DNA of 40,422 bases, taken from positions 1 to 40,422 of the forward strand of contig JAFUIK010000017.1 in assembly GCA_017473955.1 (NCBI GenBank). The letters are read 5' to 3'. Shown piece by piece: positions 6,509 to 14,167 of the stretch. Each line of letters begins with the position of its first letter. The first letter of the stretch is position 1. A program made the position numbers and the translations under genes. Below the pieces are notes generated by a model, which made no database searches, was not told the DNA's origin, and saw only the letters and a program-made list of their open reading frames with translations. Origin of the DNA: Ruminococcus sp. (GTDB lineage Bacteria; Bacillota; Clostridia; Oscillospirales; Acutalibacteraceae).

Positions 6509-7132
6509 TCATTCAAGCCCTGCGAGCTTTAGCTGAATTGCAGTTGCGTCTAAGATGTTACGCTCACCGTCACGATCGAAGTCGGACAGGTATTGTATAG
6601 GGCAACCATAAATTCCTAAATAATCTTCTGAGCTAAATTCACACAATTGTGCAATAGCAAGCTGAATATATGTTGCGTCTAAAACAGATAGCTCACCGTC
6701 ACTGTCAGCGTCACCCAATGGCACACCTATATTTTTATTAATATATTCCTCTAATCCATCATACTTAGCAACATCAGCTCCTTGCAACGAGATAAAGCGA
6801 TCTTCTTTTGCATCGTATATACCATATCCAAAAGTAAACGGATAACTCATATAGTTACTGTGAATATAAACGTCACAAACAACTTTTGAAACAGCCATAT
6901 TTTCAAACGGTCCTGCTTCTGCACGAATCAAAGCCCAATCTACATTACCGTCATCGTCTGTATGACAATACTGTTCATTATAAATGAACAGAGTATAATA
7001 ATCTTCGAGAGTATACTCAATAAGTTTATCCCTGTACAGATAGTCAACTTCTGTAGTTTCAGCACACACAGGCATAACTGCAAATGTTAAAAGTAAACCA
7101 AAAACTAAAATAACACTAACTAATTTCTTCAT
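6509..7132 (-). CDS. Secreted dockerin-domain protein (paralogue B)
   Basis: 207 residues; signal peptide 1-25 (KKLVSVILVFGLLLTFAVMPVCAE) followed by about 110 residues without a recognised fold and a C-terminal dockerin pair (GDADSDGELSVLDATYIQL; SDFDRDGERNILDATAIQL) with canonical Ca2+ ligands. The protein resembles the one at 3269-3943 along its whole length (for example the YRDKLIEY / YEQEFIKF start and the FGYGIYDAKEDRF / LGCFVYVPSENKF centre), and the last 25 residues are nearly identical also at DNA level. AGGAGG lies 11 nt before the ATG. It is driven from a distant promoter with an unusually long leader (about 268 nt). Attachment to a cohesin outside the cell is expected from the family; the cargo function is unknown. 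Confidence 0.85.
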   Translation of the reverse strand: MKKLVSVILVFGLLLTFAVMPVCAETTEVDYLYRDKLIEYTLEDYYTLFIYNEQYCHTDDDGNVDWALIRAEAGPFENMAVSKVVCDVYIHSNYMSYPFTFGYGIYDAKEDRFISLQGADVAKYDGLEEYINKNIGVPLGDADSDGELSVLDATYIQLAIAQLCEFSSEDYLGIYGCPIQYLSDFDRDGERNILDATAIQLKLAGLE

Positions 7133-7406
7133 AAAGCAAATACCTCCTAGAAAATTTAATAAATAAAAACACTAAGATATAAAAAAACTAAAAATTAAAC
7201 TTCTAACCCCATCTTAAACGTCTCCTTATATAAGGCATTTTGCCATTTATATAATAGCATAATTTTATAGATAAAAACCAAAGTGGTATAATATGTATGT
7301 TTTCTGGTAAAATCAGCACCTTTTATTTCGTTATGCGAATTATAAAGTGAGTTTTATATAACTATCACATAATTTTACAATCAATTTTTACATAGTTTAC
7401 AATTTA

Positions 7407-7435
7407 ATTATAAAGTACATACTACACACTGTCAA
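7407..7435 (-). promoter_or_regulatory. Promoter of dockerin gene B (inside 31-bp module)
   Basis: -35 TTGACA (7430-7435), 17-nt spacer, -10 TATAAT (7407-7412): full consensus. Transcription would start near 7400, about 268 nt before the start codon. The leader (7133-7400) is A/T-rich and I see no clear riboswitch in it. Confidence 0.8.
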
Positions 7436-7453
7436 TTGTGGATAACACCATAT
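7423..7453 (-). repeat. 31-bp promoter module, copy 2 (upstream of dockerin gene B)
   Basis: Identical over 31 bp to 3999-4029, same orientation relative to the downstream dockerin gene, with the DnaA-box-like TTATCCACA at 7445-7437 directly upstream of the -35 hexamer. The bases flanking the 31 bp differ. Confidence 0.9.
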
Positions 7454-7490
7454 ATAAAAAAGGATAATTGTGCAAGCTTTACAAATGAAA

Positions 7491-7515
7491 AAAGGCGGTC
7501 GAAAGACCGCCTTTT
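7491..7515 (-). terminator. Terminator of the YD-repeat lipoprotein gene
   Basis: Ten-bp stem AAAGGCGGTC / GACCGCCTTT with a four-base loop; on the minus strand it is followed by a T-run. Confidence 0.85.
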
Positions 7516-7535
7516 AATACTATTATGTGCTTAAA

Positions 7536-8168
7536 TTAGTCTACTGAAACGAGTGTGCCGTCAGCATCGTAACGGTAACCCTTTTCCTCGCCGTTCTCGT
7601 CAAGCTTGTACTCAATGTAGTACTTAACCTCGCCTGCACCTGAGAACTCAGTAATCTTAGTACAATTGTTGTTCTCGTCGTACTCGTACTCTGTGTAAGA
7701 CTTTAATGTATCGTCGCCGTTGTAACGATAAACTCTGTACTCAAAGCCTGCCTCGTTGTACTCATAAGCAACGTAGCTCTTGACAACCTCCTGTGCATCT
7801 AAATCGATGTACTTTGTGATACGGTTCTGGTCGTCGTACTCAGTCTTAGCTATAGCCTTAACCTTGTCCTCTTTATCGTAGTAAGTAACCTTTACTTTGT
7901 TACCATTAGCATCGTACTCGTTTTCTGTGTAGCCTAAAAGATTGCCTTCTGAGTCATAGTTAGCGTTCTTTACGCAGTTGCCACCCTCGTCGTACTCATT
8001 TTTAAAGTAGCCGGTAGGGTTACCGCTTTTGTCATAATCGTAAACCTCGAGGTCATCAGGAACTTCCTTTTTCTCATCACAGCCGACAAAAACAGTCGCA
8101 CAGGATAACGCCACAAGAATTGCTAATAATATAGATACAAGTCTTTTTGAAAAATTAACTTTCTGCAT
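7536..8168 (-). CDS. YD-repeat lipoprotein
   Basis: 210 residues from the ATG at 8168 (AAAGGAG 8-9 nt upstream; an upstream ATG has no site). Residues 1-28 form a lipoprotein signal peptide ending in the lipobox-like FVGC, so the mature protein starts at Cys and is anchored on the outer face of the membrane. The rest is a run of about eight units of 20-22 residues of the form YDxxGNxxxYxxxEYD (YDKSGNPTGYFKNEYDEGGN, YDSEGNLLGYTENEYDANGN), typical of YD/RHS-like beta repeats but without an RHS core or toxin domain. Such short YD lipoproteins are common in gut Clostridia; their role is unknown. The gene is divergent from the lipase lipoprotein gene. Confidence 0.82.
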   Translation of the reverse strand: MQKVNFSKRLVSILLAILVALSCATVFVGCDEKKEVPDDLEVYDYDKSGNPTGYFKNEYDEGGNCVKNANYDSEGNLLGYTENEYDANGNKVKVTYYDKEDKVKAIAKTEYDDQNRITKYIDLDAQEVVKSYVAYEYNEAGFEYRVYRYNGDDTLKSYTEYEYDENNNCTKITEFSGAGEVKYYIEYKLDENGEEKGYRYDADGTLVSVD

Positions 8169-8217
8169 TTTGTATTTCTCCTTTACAAATATGTACATAT
8201 ATTGTACCACAAAGTAA

Positions 8218-8245
8218 ATTATAACACCAAAAGCAATAGTGTCAA
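8218..8245 (-). promoter_or_regulatory. Promoter of the YD-repeat lipoprotein gene
   Basis: -35 TTGACA (8240-8245), 16-nt spacer, -10 TATAAT (8218-8223) on the minus strand; leader about 43 nt. Confidence 0.7.
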
Positions 8246-8284
8246 CAACAAAATTGTAACAAGTAATAAAGTAAGGAGAGTTCT

Positions 8285-9535
8285 ATGCTCAAAAAAATAA
8301 TATCCGTGCTGCTTTGTGTAATACTACCTTTTGGAGGAATGATAATGCTTACATCATGTCAGACAGTACAAAACAACTACACCCTGCAATTTGTCACAAC
8401 ACCGCTACAGACAGACGGTGAAATTGCTACGTTTCCATGTAACATCAATCTGAATGAAGCAATATTTGACAGCACCCCGAGTAGACTTAACAAGGATTTA
8501 TCTATGCTGTCATTAACGCTTTCGTCTGCCGCTTACAGCTACACCTACGCCCTTAGCAATCTTGAGGTTATGGGATTTGAGCATCTTGCTAAATTCAACT
8601 ACGCCGATAATTATAACAGCGATGCCATCGGTACAATTATAGCATCCAAGAAGCTTTACGATACTACTGTTATAGCCATAATTTTTCGCGGAACATACGA
8701 AAGAGAATGGTATTCGAATTTCGATATTGGTCGTGATGTCAAAACCACTAAGGTACACCACGGTTTTAATAACGCTAGTGAATTTGCACTTGATAAGCTT
8801 AATATGTATATCACAAACTACGGCATTGACAGGGACCACCTAAAGTTTTTAGTAACAGGTCACTCACGTGGTGCTGCGGTTGCTAACCTTGTGTCAAAAT
8901 CGCTGATTGATACCCACGGTCCTAACAACGTTTACGCCTACACCTTTGCAACCCCGAACACAACCACCGACGAAAACGCAGGTGATAACAGATACTCAGG
9001 CATATTCAACTTTGTGAATCCTGAGGATTTTATTGCACACATCCCGCTAAAGGACTGGGGCTTTACAAAATACGGAACAACCATAGCTTTTCCACAAAAC
9101 AACGGTAGCGACAGCTACAACGAAAAGCTCGAGAAGGTGTCCGCCTATTACAAGGAGCTCAAAGGCAGAGAACTTAAAACCTTTGGTGGCACACAAAAGC
9201 AGGACAAGTTTATATCTGCCGCCTACAAGCTCGCCCCTACCGTCACCGATTACTACGACACAAAGTATGAAATCGCAGGATTAGAGCTTAGTGTTTACGA
9301 ATATATGACGGTTGTCGCAAATGTTTTAAATAATGAAAACATCATATCAAATGGACTGATACTATTAGGTTCACAGGGCACCGTGTTTGAGCCGTTTGCG
9401 AACTATATAATGAGTGGTATGGAAACCGAAAACGAAAATTTCTCTATGGATTACGATAACTCGATGATTGGCTATGCCCACACCGCAGAAACATACCTTG
9501 CGTGGATGAGCGTTTATCTTGAGGATATAGATTGA
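8285..9535 (+). CDS. Lipase class 3-type lipoprotein
   Basis: 416 residues. Residues 1-25 are a lipoprotein signal peptide (LTSC lipobox, Cys25), placing the enzyme on the cell surface. The alpha/beta-hydrolase core follows: IIFRGT (132-137, oxyanion strand), the nucleophile elbow TGHSRGAAVANL with Ser194, NPEDFIAHIP with Asp248 as the likely acid, and a candidate His in YAHTAETYL near the C-terminus. This order fits Lipase_3 (triacylglycerol/phospholipid hydrolases). AAGGAGAG precedes the ATG. The natural lipid substrate cannot be read from the sequence. It is transcribed away from the YD-repeat lipoprotein gene; no terminator separates it from the next gene, which has its own promoter. Confidence 0.85.
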   Translation: MLKKIISVLLCVILPFGGMIMLTSCQTVQNNYTLQFVTTPLQTDGEIATFPCNINLNEAIFDSTPSRLNKDLSMLSLTLSSAAYSYTYALSNLEVMGFEHLAKFNYADNYNSDAIGTIIASKKLYDTTVIAIIFRGTYEREWYSNFDIGRDVKTTKVHHGFNNASEFALDKLNMYITNYGIDRDHLKFLVTGHSRGAAVANLVSKSLIDTHGPNNVYAYTFATPNTTTDENAGDNRYSGIFNFVNPEDFIAHIPLKDWGFTKYGTTIAFPQNNGSDSYNEKLEKVSAYYKELKGRELKTFGGTQKQDKFISAAYKLAPTVTDYYDTKYEIAGLELSVYEYMTVVANVLNNENIISNGLILLGSQGTVFEPFANYIMSGMETENENFSMDYDNSMIGYAHTAETYLAWMSVYLEDID

Positions 9536-9560
9536 TTTTTGAAAGTTCTCATACTATAAT
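9532..9560 (+). promoter_or_regulatory. Promoter of the D-2-hydroxyacid dehydrogenase gene
   Basis: -35 TTGATT (9532-9537, overlapping the lipase stop codon), 17-nt spacer, -10 TATAAT (9555-9560). Confidence 0.6.
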
Positions 9561-9589
9561 CAATGTATAAAATCAAACGAGGTCATTAT

Positions 9590-10543
9590 ATGAAAATAGT
9601 AATTTTAGATGCACAGACAATCACAAAAGGCGACGTAAGCCTTTCTTCACTCTCCAATTTCGGAGAGGTGGTTACATACAACCTTACTAAATACGAAGAA
9701 ATTCCGTCTCGTATAAAAGACGCCGATGCCGTAATATGCAACAAAACCATACTCGATAAAAACAGCTTAAACGGTGCGAGCAATCTTAAATACATCGGAC
9801 TTTTTGCCACGGGCTACAACAACATCGACATCGACTATTGCAGTGAGCACGGCATCACAGTATGCAACGCAGGCTCATACTCGACAAACGCTGTCGCTCA
9901 ACATACCTTTGCATTAATACTTGAGCACTATTCAAATGTCGGTCGATACAACGCTTTCTGTCACGATGGTGGCTGGCAAACTGCTGAAACATTCTCGCCG
10001 TTTGTTTTTCCTTTAAATGAAGTTGCAGGAAAAACCATAGGCATCGTAGGATTTGGTGCAATTGGGCAGGCTGTCGCAAAAATAGCTTTAGCATTTGATA
10101 TGAAAGTGCTCGCTTACAATCGCTCTAAAAAAGACTATAGCGGTGTTTCTTTTGTAGACTTTGAAACCCTGCTTAAGGAAAGCGACATCGTAACCGTCCA
10201 CTGTCCGCTAAATCCTGACTCAAACGAAATGTTTAACAAAGATGCTTTCTCAAAAATGAAGAAAGATGCGTTCTTTGTAAACACAGCAAGAGGCGGTGTT
10301 ATGAACGAGCAAGACCTTATCTCGGCTTTAGAAAGCGAGCATTTAGGAGGTGCGGCGGTTGACGTACTCAGCATAGAACCAATGAGTCAGGACTCTAAGC
10401 TTCCTCACACAAAGAACCTGCTCATTACTCCGCACATTGCGTGGGCACCAATTGAAACCCGCGAGCGACTAATCGAAATCGTTTACGATAATATCGACTG
10501 CTTTATTAAAGGCGAGTCTAAAAACGTAGTAAATAATCCTTAA
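9590..10543 (+). CDS. D-2-hydroxyacid dehydrogenase (glycerate/hydroxypyruvate reductase type)
   Basis: 317 residues from the ATG at 9590, preceded by CGAGGTC; the upstream ATG at 9563 has no ribosome binding site. Cytoplasmic NAD(P)-dependent oxidoreductase of the D-isomer-specific family. The Rossmann motif is GFGAIG (154-159); catalytic residues are Arg234 (NTARGG), Glu263 (DVLSIEP) and His282 (PHIAWA). The HIAWAP form and overall length resemble glycerate dehydrogenase/hydroxypyruvate reductase of Firmicutes more than D-lactate dehydrogenase or SerA (no ACT domain). Exact substrate is uncertain. Own promoter and terminator. Confidence 0.87.
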   Translation: MKIVILDAQTITKGDVSLSSLSNFGEVVTYNLTKYEEIPSRIKDADAVICNKTILDKNSLNGASNLKYIGLFATGYNNIDIDYCSEHGITVCNAGSYSTNAVAQHTFALILEHYSNVGRYNAFCHDGGWQTAETFSPFVFPLNEVAGKTIGIVGFGAIGQAVAKIALAFDMKVLAYNRSKKDYSGVSFVDFETLLKESDIVTVHCPLNPDSNEMFNKDAFSKMKKDAFFVNTARGGVMNEQDLISALESEHLGGAAVDVLSIEPMSQDSKLPHTKNLLITPHIAWAPIETRERLIEIVYDNIDCFIKGESKNVVNNP

Positions 10544-10544
10544 C

Positions 10545-10576
10545 AAAAAAGAGCACGGACATCCGTGCTCTTTTTT
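10545..10576 (+). terminator. Terminator between the D-2-hydroxyacid dehydrogenase and ClC genes
   Basis: AAAAGAGCACGGA / TCCGTGCTCTTTT stem with CA loop and flanking A- and T-runs, so it can serve both convergent genes. Confidence 0.9.
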
Positions 10577-10609
10577 ATCTACCTAATCAAAATAGGCTAA
10601 TTTAACATC

Positions 10610-11878
10610 TTATTTCGCGTTTCTGTCAACAAAACGTGCTCTACGCTTTGAGTAAACAATTTTCTGTCCTGAATAAAGACCATAGTAACCCGAAAGCATA
10701 AAACTCACAGATAAAGCTACCGTGAACAGTATAATCGAACCACCCGAAAACAGCTCAACACTCAAAGCTAAAGACGCCATCGGACAGTTTACTACGGCAC
10801 AGAAAAGTGCGACCATACCGATAGCCGCTGAAAACGCAGGGTCAAGACCAATAAGTGTGCCGATAGTATAACCAAAAGTCGCACCGATAAACAACGTAGG
10901 AATAATCTCGCCACCCTTAAAGCCAAAGCCTATAGTAATCGCGGTGAACAGTATCTTCATAAACGGGTCATACCAATTTATATCACCGTATAGAAAAGCC
11001 GAATGTATAACATCTTCGCCGATACCATTGTATCGTGTGCCCATAAGTGCAGTAAGTCCTACGATAAGCAAACCGCCCACAACTACTCTCAAATACTCAT
11101 TTTTGATAAATTTTGCAGAATACTTGTGAGAAAATCGAAGAGCAAGACAAAACAGGATTCCAACTACAGCACAGCCAACACCTACTACACCAACCTTAAT
11201 CACAGACCACATATCGACCTGTGGCACATTTTTGAGCTTATAAACAACAGGCTCTAAGCCCATAAGATTTGTAATTGCAACCGACACAAGCGATGACACC
11301 AAACACGGCACAAACGCACTGTAGTAAAAAATACCGACAGAAATAACTTCCATCGCAAATATTGTCGCTGTCAGTGGAGTACAGAAAAGTGCCGAAAACA
11401 ATCCACTCATACCACACAGCACACAAATGTGCATATCCTTTTCGTCCAGTCTAAACAGATCACCTACCTGTTCACCGATACATCCGCCAAGCTGTAAGGC
11501 TGCTCCCTCTCGTCCTGCTGAACCACCCAGAAGCTGAGTGATAACCGTGCTTAAAAATATCACGGGAGCTAAAAGAAGAGGCACCTTTTCATCACTCCTG
11601 ATAGATTTTATAACAAGGTTAGTATCCGCATTTTCACTAAGCTTAGTTATATGATAAAGAAAAACGATAACCAGACCACCTAGCGGCAAGAACAAAATCA
11701 GAAACTCGTGTGCGTGTCGCACCTTTGTCGCAATATCAACACAGAAACGGAATAATCCGCCAATTCCTCCGCCTATCGCACCTGTTACCAGTGCAATAAA
11801 AACCCATTTCAAAAACGAAAAAACATACTGTCCGACTCTTTTAGCCTTATACAGCACCGCATTTTTTACATTTCCCAT
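10610..11878 (-). CDS. ClC-family chloride/fluoride channel or antiporter
   Basis: 422 residues from the ATG at 11878, which has AAAGGTGG 8 nt upstream; the in-frame GTG at 11890 overlaps that site. Integral membrane protein with the ClC signatures GGSAGREGAALQLGG (118-132; Glu124 is the gating glutamate) and GFKGGEIIPTLFIGATFG near the C-terminal half. It has no CBS domains. GREGxxxQ and the short length resemble the EriC/CLC-F branch, some of which export fluoride, but the canonical anion-site residues cannot be assigned by eye and no fluoride riboswitch was seen upstream. Function as Cl-/H+ or F-/H+ exchanger is therefore open. Own promoter; convergent with the D-2-hydroxyacid dehydrogenase gene. 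Confidence 0.88.
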   Translation of the reverse strand: MGNVKNAVLYKAKRVGQYVFSFLKWVFIALVTGAIGGGIGGLFRFCVDIATKVRHAHEFLILFLPLGGLVIVFLYHITKLSENADTNLVIKSIRSDEKVPLLLAPVIFLSTVITQLLGGSAGREGAALQLGGCIGEQVGDLFRLDEKDMHICVLCGMSGLFSALFCTPLTATIFAMEVISVGIFYYSAFVPCLVSSLVSVAITNLMGLEPVVYKLKNVPQVDMWSVIKVGVVGVGCAVVGILFCLALRFSHKYSAKFIKNEYLRVVVGGLLIVGLTALMGTRYNGIGEDVIHSAFLYGDINWYDPFMKILFTAITIGFGFKGGEIIPTLFIGATFGYTIGTLIGLDPAFSAAIGMVALFCAVVNCPMASLALSVELFSGGSIILFTVALSVSFMLSGYYGLYSGQKIVYSKRRARFVDRNAK

Positions 11879-11902
11879 ATATCTACCCACCTTTATATTT
11901 AC

Positions 11903-11931
11903 ATTATATCTATGAAATACGATAAGTTCAA
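11903..11931 (-). promoter_or_regulatory. Promoter of the ClC gene
   Basis: -35 TTGAAC (11926-11931), 17-nt spacer, -10 TATAAT (11903-11908) on the minus strand; leader about 20 nt. Confidence 0.7.
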
Positions 11932-11991
11932 GACAGTATCACATAATTAAGATAAATAAACTAAAAATAAACACAAAGGAAAGGTGATATT

Positions 11992-12942
11992 TTGGATAAA
12001 AGAAAAGTTGTGCTTGTTGGCACAGGAATGGTCGGAATGAGCTTTGCTTACGCAACGCTCAACCAAAACGCTTGTGACGAGCTTGTGTTGATTGATATTA
12101 ACAAAGAACGTGCTATAGGTGAAGCTATGGATTTAAACCACGGGCTTGCGTTTTCACGTACAGCAATGAGAATATACGCTGGTGAGTACAATGACTGTAA
12201 GGATGCTGACATCGTAGTTATTTGTGCAGGCGTTAACCAAAAAGAGGACGAGTCACGCTTAAAGCTGCTTTCGAGAAACGCAAAGGTTTTTGAGTCTATC
12301 ATACACCCTGTGTTAGAAAGTGGATTTTGCGGTATTTTCTTAGTAGCGACAAATCCGGTGGACATTATGACTCGTATAACCTACGATATGTCAGGCTTTG
12401 AATACAACAAGGTTATCGGTACGGGTACAACGCTGGACACAGCAAGGCTGAGATATCTTGCAGGAGACTACTTTAAAATCGACCCACGAAACATCCACGG
12501 CTATGTAATCGGTGAACACGGCGACTCAGAGTTTGTTCCGTGGTCACAAGCGTTAATCGCAACAAAGCCTATTTACGACGTTATAAAAGACAACAAAGAT
12601 AAGTTCTCACTCTCAGAACTTGAGGAAATTGCGACACAGGTTAGAACATCCGCTCAGCAGATTATCAAAGCAAAGGGTGCTACCTATTACGGAATTGGTA
12701 TGGCGATAGTAAGAATCGTCAATGCGATTTTCCAAAACGAAAACAGTGTGCTCACGATATCATCAAGAATGAACGGTGAATATGGTCTTAACGATGTTTT
12801 CATAGGAAACCCCTGTATAATAAACCGAAACGGTATCCGTTCACTTCTTGAGCTTTCCTTGCAACGCGACGAGTTTTCTAAGCTTAGGGACAGTGCAACT
12901 GTGCTTAACGAATGTTACTCACAGCTTGAATTAAATAAGTAA
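11992..12942 (+). CDS. ldh: L-lactate dehydrogenase
   Basis: 316 residues starting at TTG 11992, which has AAAGGTGA 5 nt upstream. NAD-dependent reduction of pyruvate to L-lactate in the cytoplasm. GTGMVG (10-15) is the NAD motif. Using the usual LDH numbering offset of 19, Gln83 (Q102, selects lactate over malate), Asp149 (D168), Arg152 (R171) and His176 (H195, in IGEHGDSE) are present. Arg154 and His169 correspond to R173 and H188, the fructose-1,6-bisphosphate site, so allosteric activation is plausible. The active-site loop is AGVNQKEDESRL. Fermentation enzyme; monocistronic as far as visible, with no clear promoter or terminator found. Confidence 0.92.
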   Translation: MDKRKVVLVGTGMVGMSFAYATLNQNACDELVLIDINKERAIGEAMDLNHGLAFSRTAMRIYAGEYNDCKDADIVVICAGVNQKEDESRLKLLSRNAKVFESIIHPVLESGFCGIFLVATNPVDIMTRITYDMSGFEYNKVIGTGTTLDTARLRYLAGDYFKIDPRNIHGYVIGEHGDSEFVPWSQALIATKPIYDVIKDNKDKFSLSELEEIATQVRTSAQQIIKAKGATYYGIGMAIVRIVNAIFQNENSVLTISSRMNGEYGLNDVFIGNPCIINRNGIRSLLELSLQRDEFSKLRDSATVLNECYSQLELNK

Positions 12943-13021
12943 CGAAAAGTTAACACTTTGTTCTTGAATTGGCACTTTCCTTGTGCTAAGATATTGACAG
13001 TATATTATAAGGGAAGATTTT

Positions 13022-13435
13022 ATGTTCAAGAATTTTATGTATAAGCTGGCAGATTTTATGCAAGGACGCTACGGCAACGATAAGTTAAACACATTTTTGC
13101 TTATTTTAACCGCTGTCATTTATGTTATCAATCTGTTTGTTCGTTCAGCGTGGTTGTTTGTGGTTTTAGCGGTGCCGTTCGGTCTTTACATCTTTCGTGC
13201 ATTATCAAAGAATATCAACAAACGTCTGTATGAAAACCGAAAATTTGAGGGTATCTACACTGTTGTTGAAGCTTTCTTCAAGCGTCAGTATTACACAATC
13301 CGCGATTTTAAAACCCACCGCTACGTGAAATGTCCATATTGCAAATCACAGCTTAGACTCAAAAAACGCACAGGTGTCCAGAAAATACACTGTCCGCGTT
13401 GTAACGAGGATTTCAAAAAGAACATCTTGTTTTAA
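13022..13435 (+). CDS. Small membrane protein with C-terminal zinc ribbon
   Basis: 137 residues. Two hydrophobic segments (TFLLILTAVIYVINLFV and WLFVVLAVPFGLYIF) span residues about 25-60, followed by a basic region and a zinc-ribbon at 104-127 with two CPxC knuckles (CPYC, CPRC) spaced 18 residues apart. This 'membrane anchor plus zinc ribbon' layout recurs in Clostridia as an uncharacterised family; the ribbon probably faces the cytoplasm. A GGGAAG ribosome binding site precedes the ATG. The gene follows ldh by 79 nt and ends at a strong terminator. The function is unknown. Confidence 0.82.
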   Translation: MFKNFMYKLADFMQGRYGNDKLNTFLLILTAVIYVINLFVRSAWLFVVLAVPFGLYIFRALSKNINKRLYENRKFEGIYTVVEAFFKRQYYTIRDFKTHRYVKCPYCKSQLRLKKRTGVQKIHCPRCNEDFKKNILF

Positions 13436-13450
13436 ATTTTATAACTAACG

Positions 13451-13477
13451 AAAAAGCACCTGTTCAAGGTGCTTTTT
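13451..13477 (+). terminator. Terminator of the zinc-ribbon protein gene
   Basis: AAAAAGCACCT / AGGTGCTTTTT stem with loop GTTCA. Confidence 0.88.
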
Positions 13478-13567
13478 ATTCTATATAGAGGTCATCGTAT
13501 TTCCATTTTATTGGGTTATTCTCAATATCATTCAGATGCTCAATATAATCTTATTCATTTCTGTCAT
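13476..13567 (-). pseudogene. Frameshifted small ORF downstream of comEA (remnant or tiny gene)
   Basis: On the minus strand an ATG at 13567 with GAGGAT upstream opens MTEMNK, then hits a stop, but a shift of frame continues as DYIEHLNDIENNPIKWKYDD and YIE to a stop at 13476. The second part reads like real protein rather than random A/T-rich sequence. The total length, 92 nt, is not a multiple of three, so one indel separates the halves. It may be a decayed small gene. I do not recognise the family. Confidence 0.3.
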
Positions 13568-13605
13568 TTTCTATCCTCAAAAAACACTGTCCTAAACCTT
13601 TCTCA

Positions 13606-13956
13606 CTACACTGTAATAAGTGGTGCGATTTTTATGTAATCCTGAAATCCGATACCTTTAACCTCTTGTATCTCTTCTGTACTCTCAAATTTCCCGTTTT
13701 CGGTTCTGTATTTAATTATCTCACTCGCGGTGCTCTCACCCACTCCCGGCAACTCACATAGCGTTTCTACATCAGCTTTGTTGATATTCACAAGCTCAAC
13801 CTGCAGACTTTCAATTTTCTCTTTTTCATACGCATAACGGTCTGTTTTATCTAGTGCTACATCGTAAACACTGTATCCTATAATTATTAAAACAAAGACA
13901 AAGGCGACGACGATAATAGCCTTTTCACTTTTAAAAAACTCATATATTTTCTGCAC
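13606..13956 (-). CDS. comEA: ComEA-like helix-hairpin-helix DNA-binding protein
   Basis: 116 residues from the GTG at 13956, chosen because AAAGGCGG lies 7 nt upstream and the predicted promoter start falls between 13956 and the far upstream ATG at 14094. Residues 10-30 are one membrane segment (AIIVVAFVFVLIIIGYSVYDV). Residues 56-116 are the (HhH)2 domain VNINKADVETLCELPGVGES ... KGIGFQDYIKIAPL, which binds double-stranded DNA. In the family ComEA is the membrane-bound DNA receptor for transformation. The SLBB/DUF region found in Bacillus ComEA is absent, so this is the short form. It stands alone here, without comEB/comEC; mecA lies 12 kb away. Confidence 0.88.
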   Translation of the reverse strand: MQKIYEFFKSEKAIIVVAFVFVLIIIGYSVYDVALDKTDRYAYEKEKIESLQVELVNINKADVETLCELPGVGESTASEIIKYRTENGKFESTEEIQEVKGIGFQDYIKIAPLITV

Positions 13957-13992
13957 AAGCACACCGCCTTTTATAAATCTTCTTCTAAACTG

Positions 13993-14021
13993 ATTATATA
14001 GTATATCCAAGTTTTTGACAA
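13993..14021 (-). promoter_or_regulatory. Promoter of comEA
   Basis: -35 TTGTCA (14016-14021), 17-nt spacer, -10 TATAAT (13993-13998) on the minus strand. No competence-specific box was recognised. Confidence 0.65.
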
Positions 14022-14087
14022 TAAGAACTACAAAAGCTGTAATTTCGCTGAAAAAGCAAAACGGGCATTTTATCACCTGTTGTTTTA

Positions 14088-14116
14088 TTGACAAGCAACT
14101 TTAAAACTACTAAAAT
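14088..14116 (+). promoter_or_regulatory. Promoter of the first MBOAT-DHHW operon
   Basis: -35 TTGACA (14088-14093), 17-nt spacer, -10 TAAAAT (14111-14116); leader about 45 nt. Divergent from the comEA promoter. Confidence 0.7.
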
Positions 14117-14167
14117 GTAAGAGTATTATAATAGGTAAGTATGTGCCTGAATAAAGGAGGATGTGCA

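Noticed and set aside
11879..11991. Fluoride riboswitch for the ClC gene
   Set aside because: The 113-nt divergent region holds a promoter and ribosome binding sites only; no crcB-type fold was seen.
12969..12986. Sigma-54-like promoter (TTGGCAC-N5-TTGTGC) before the zinc-ribbon protein gene
   Set aside because: The -12 element should have GC where this has GT, and no enhancer-binding regulator is encoded nearby.
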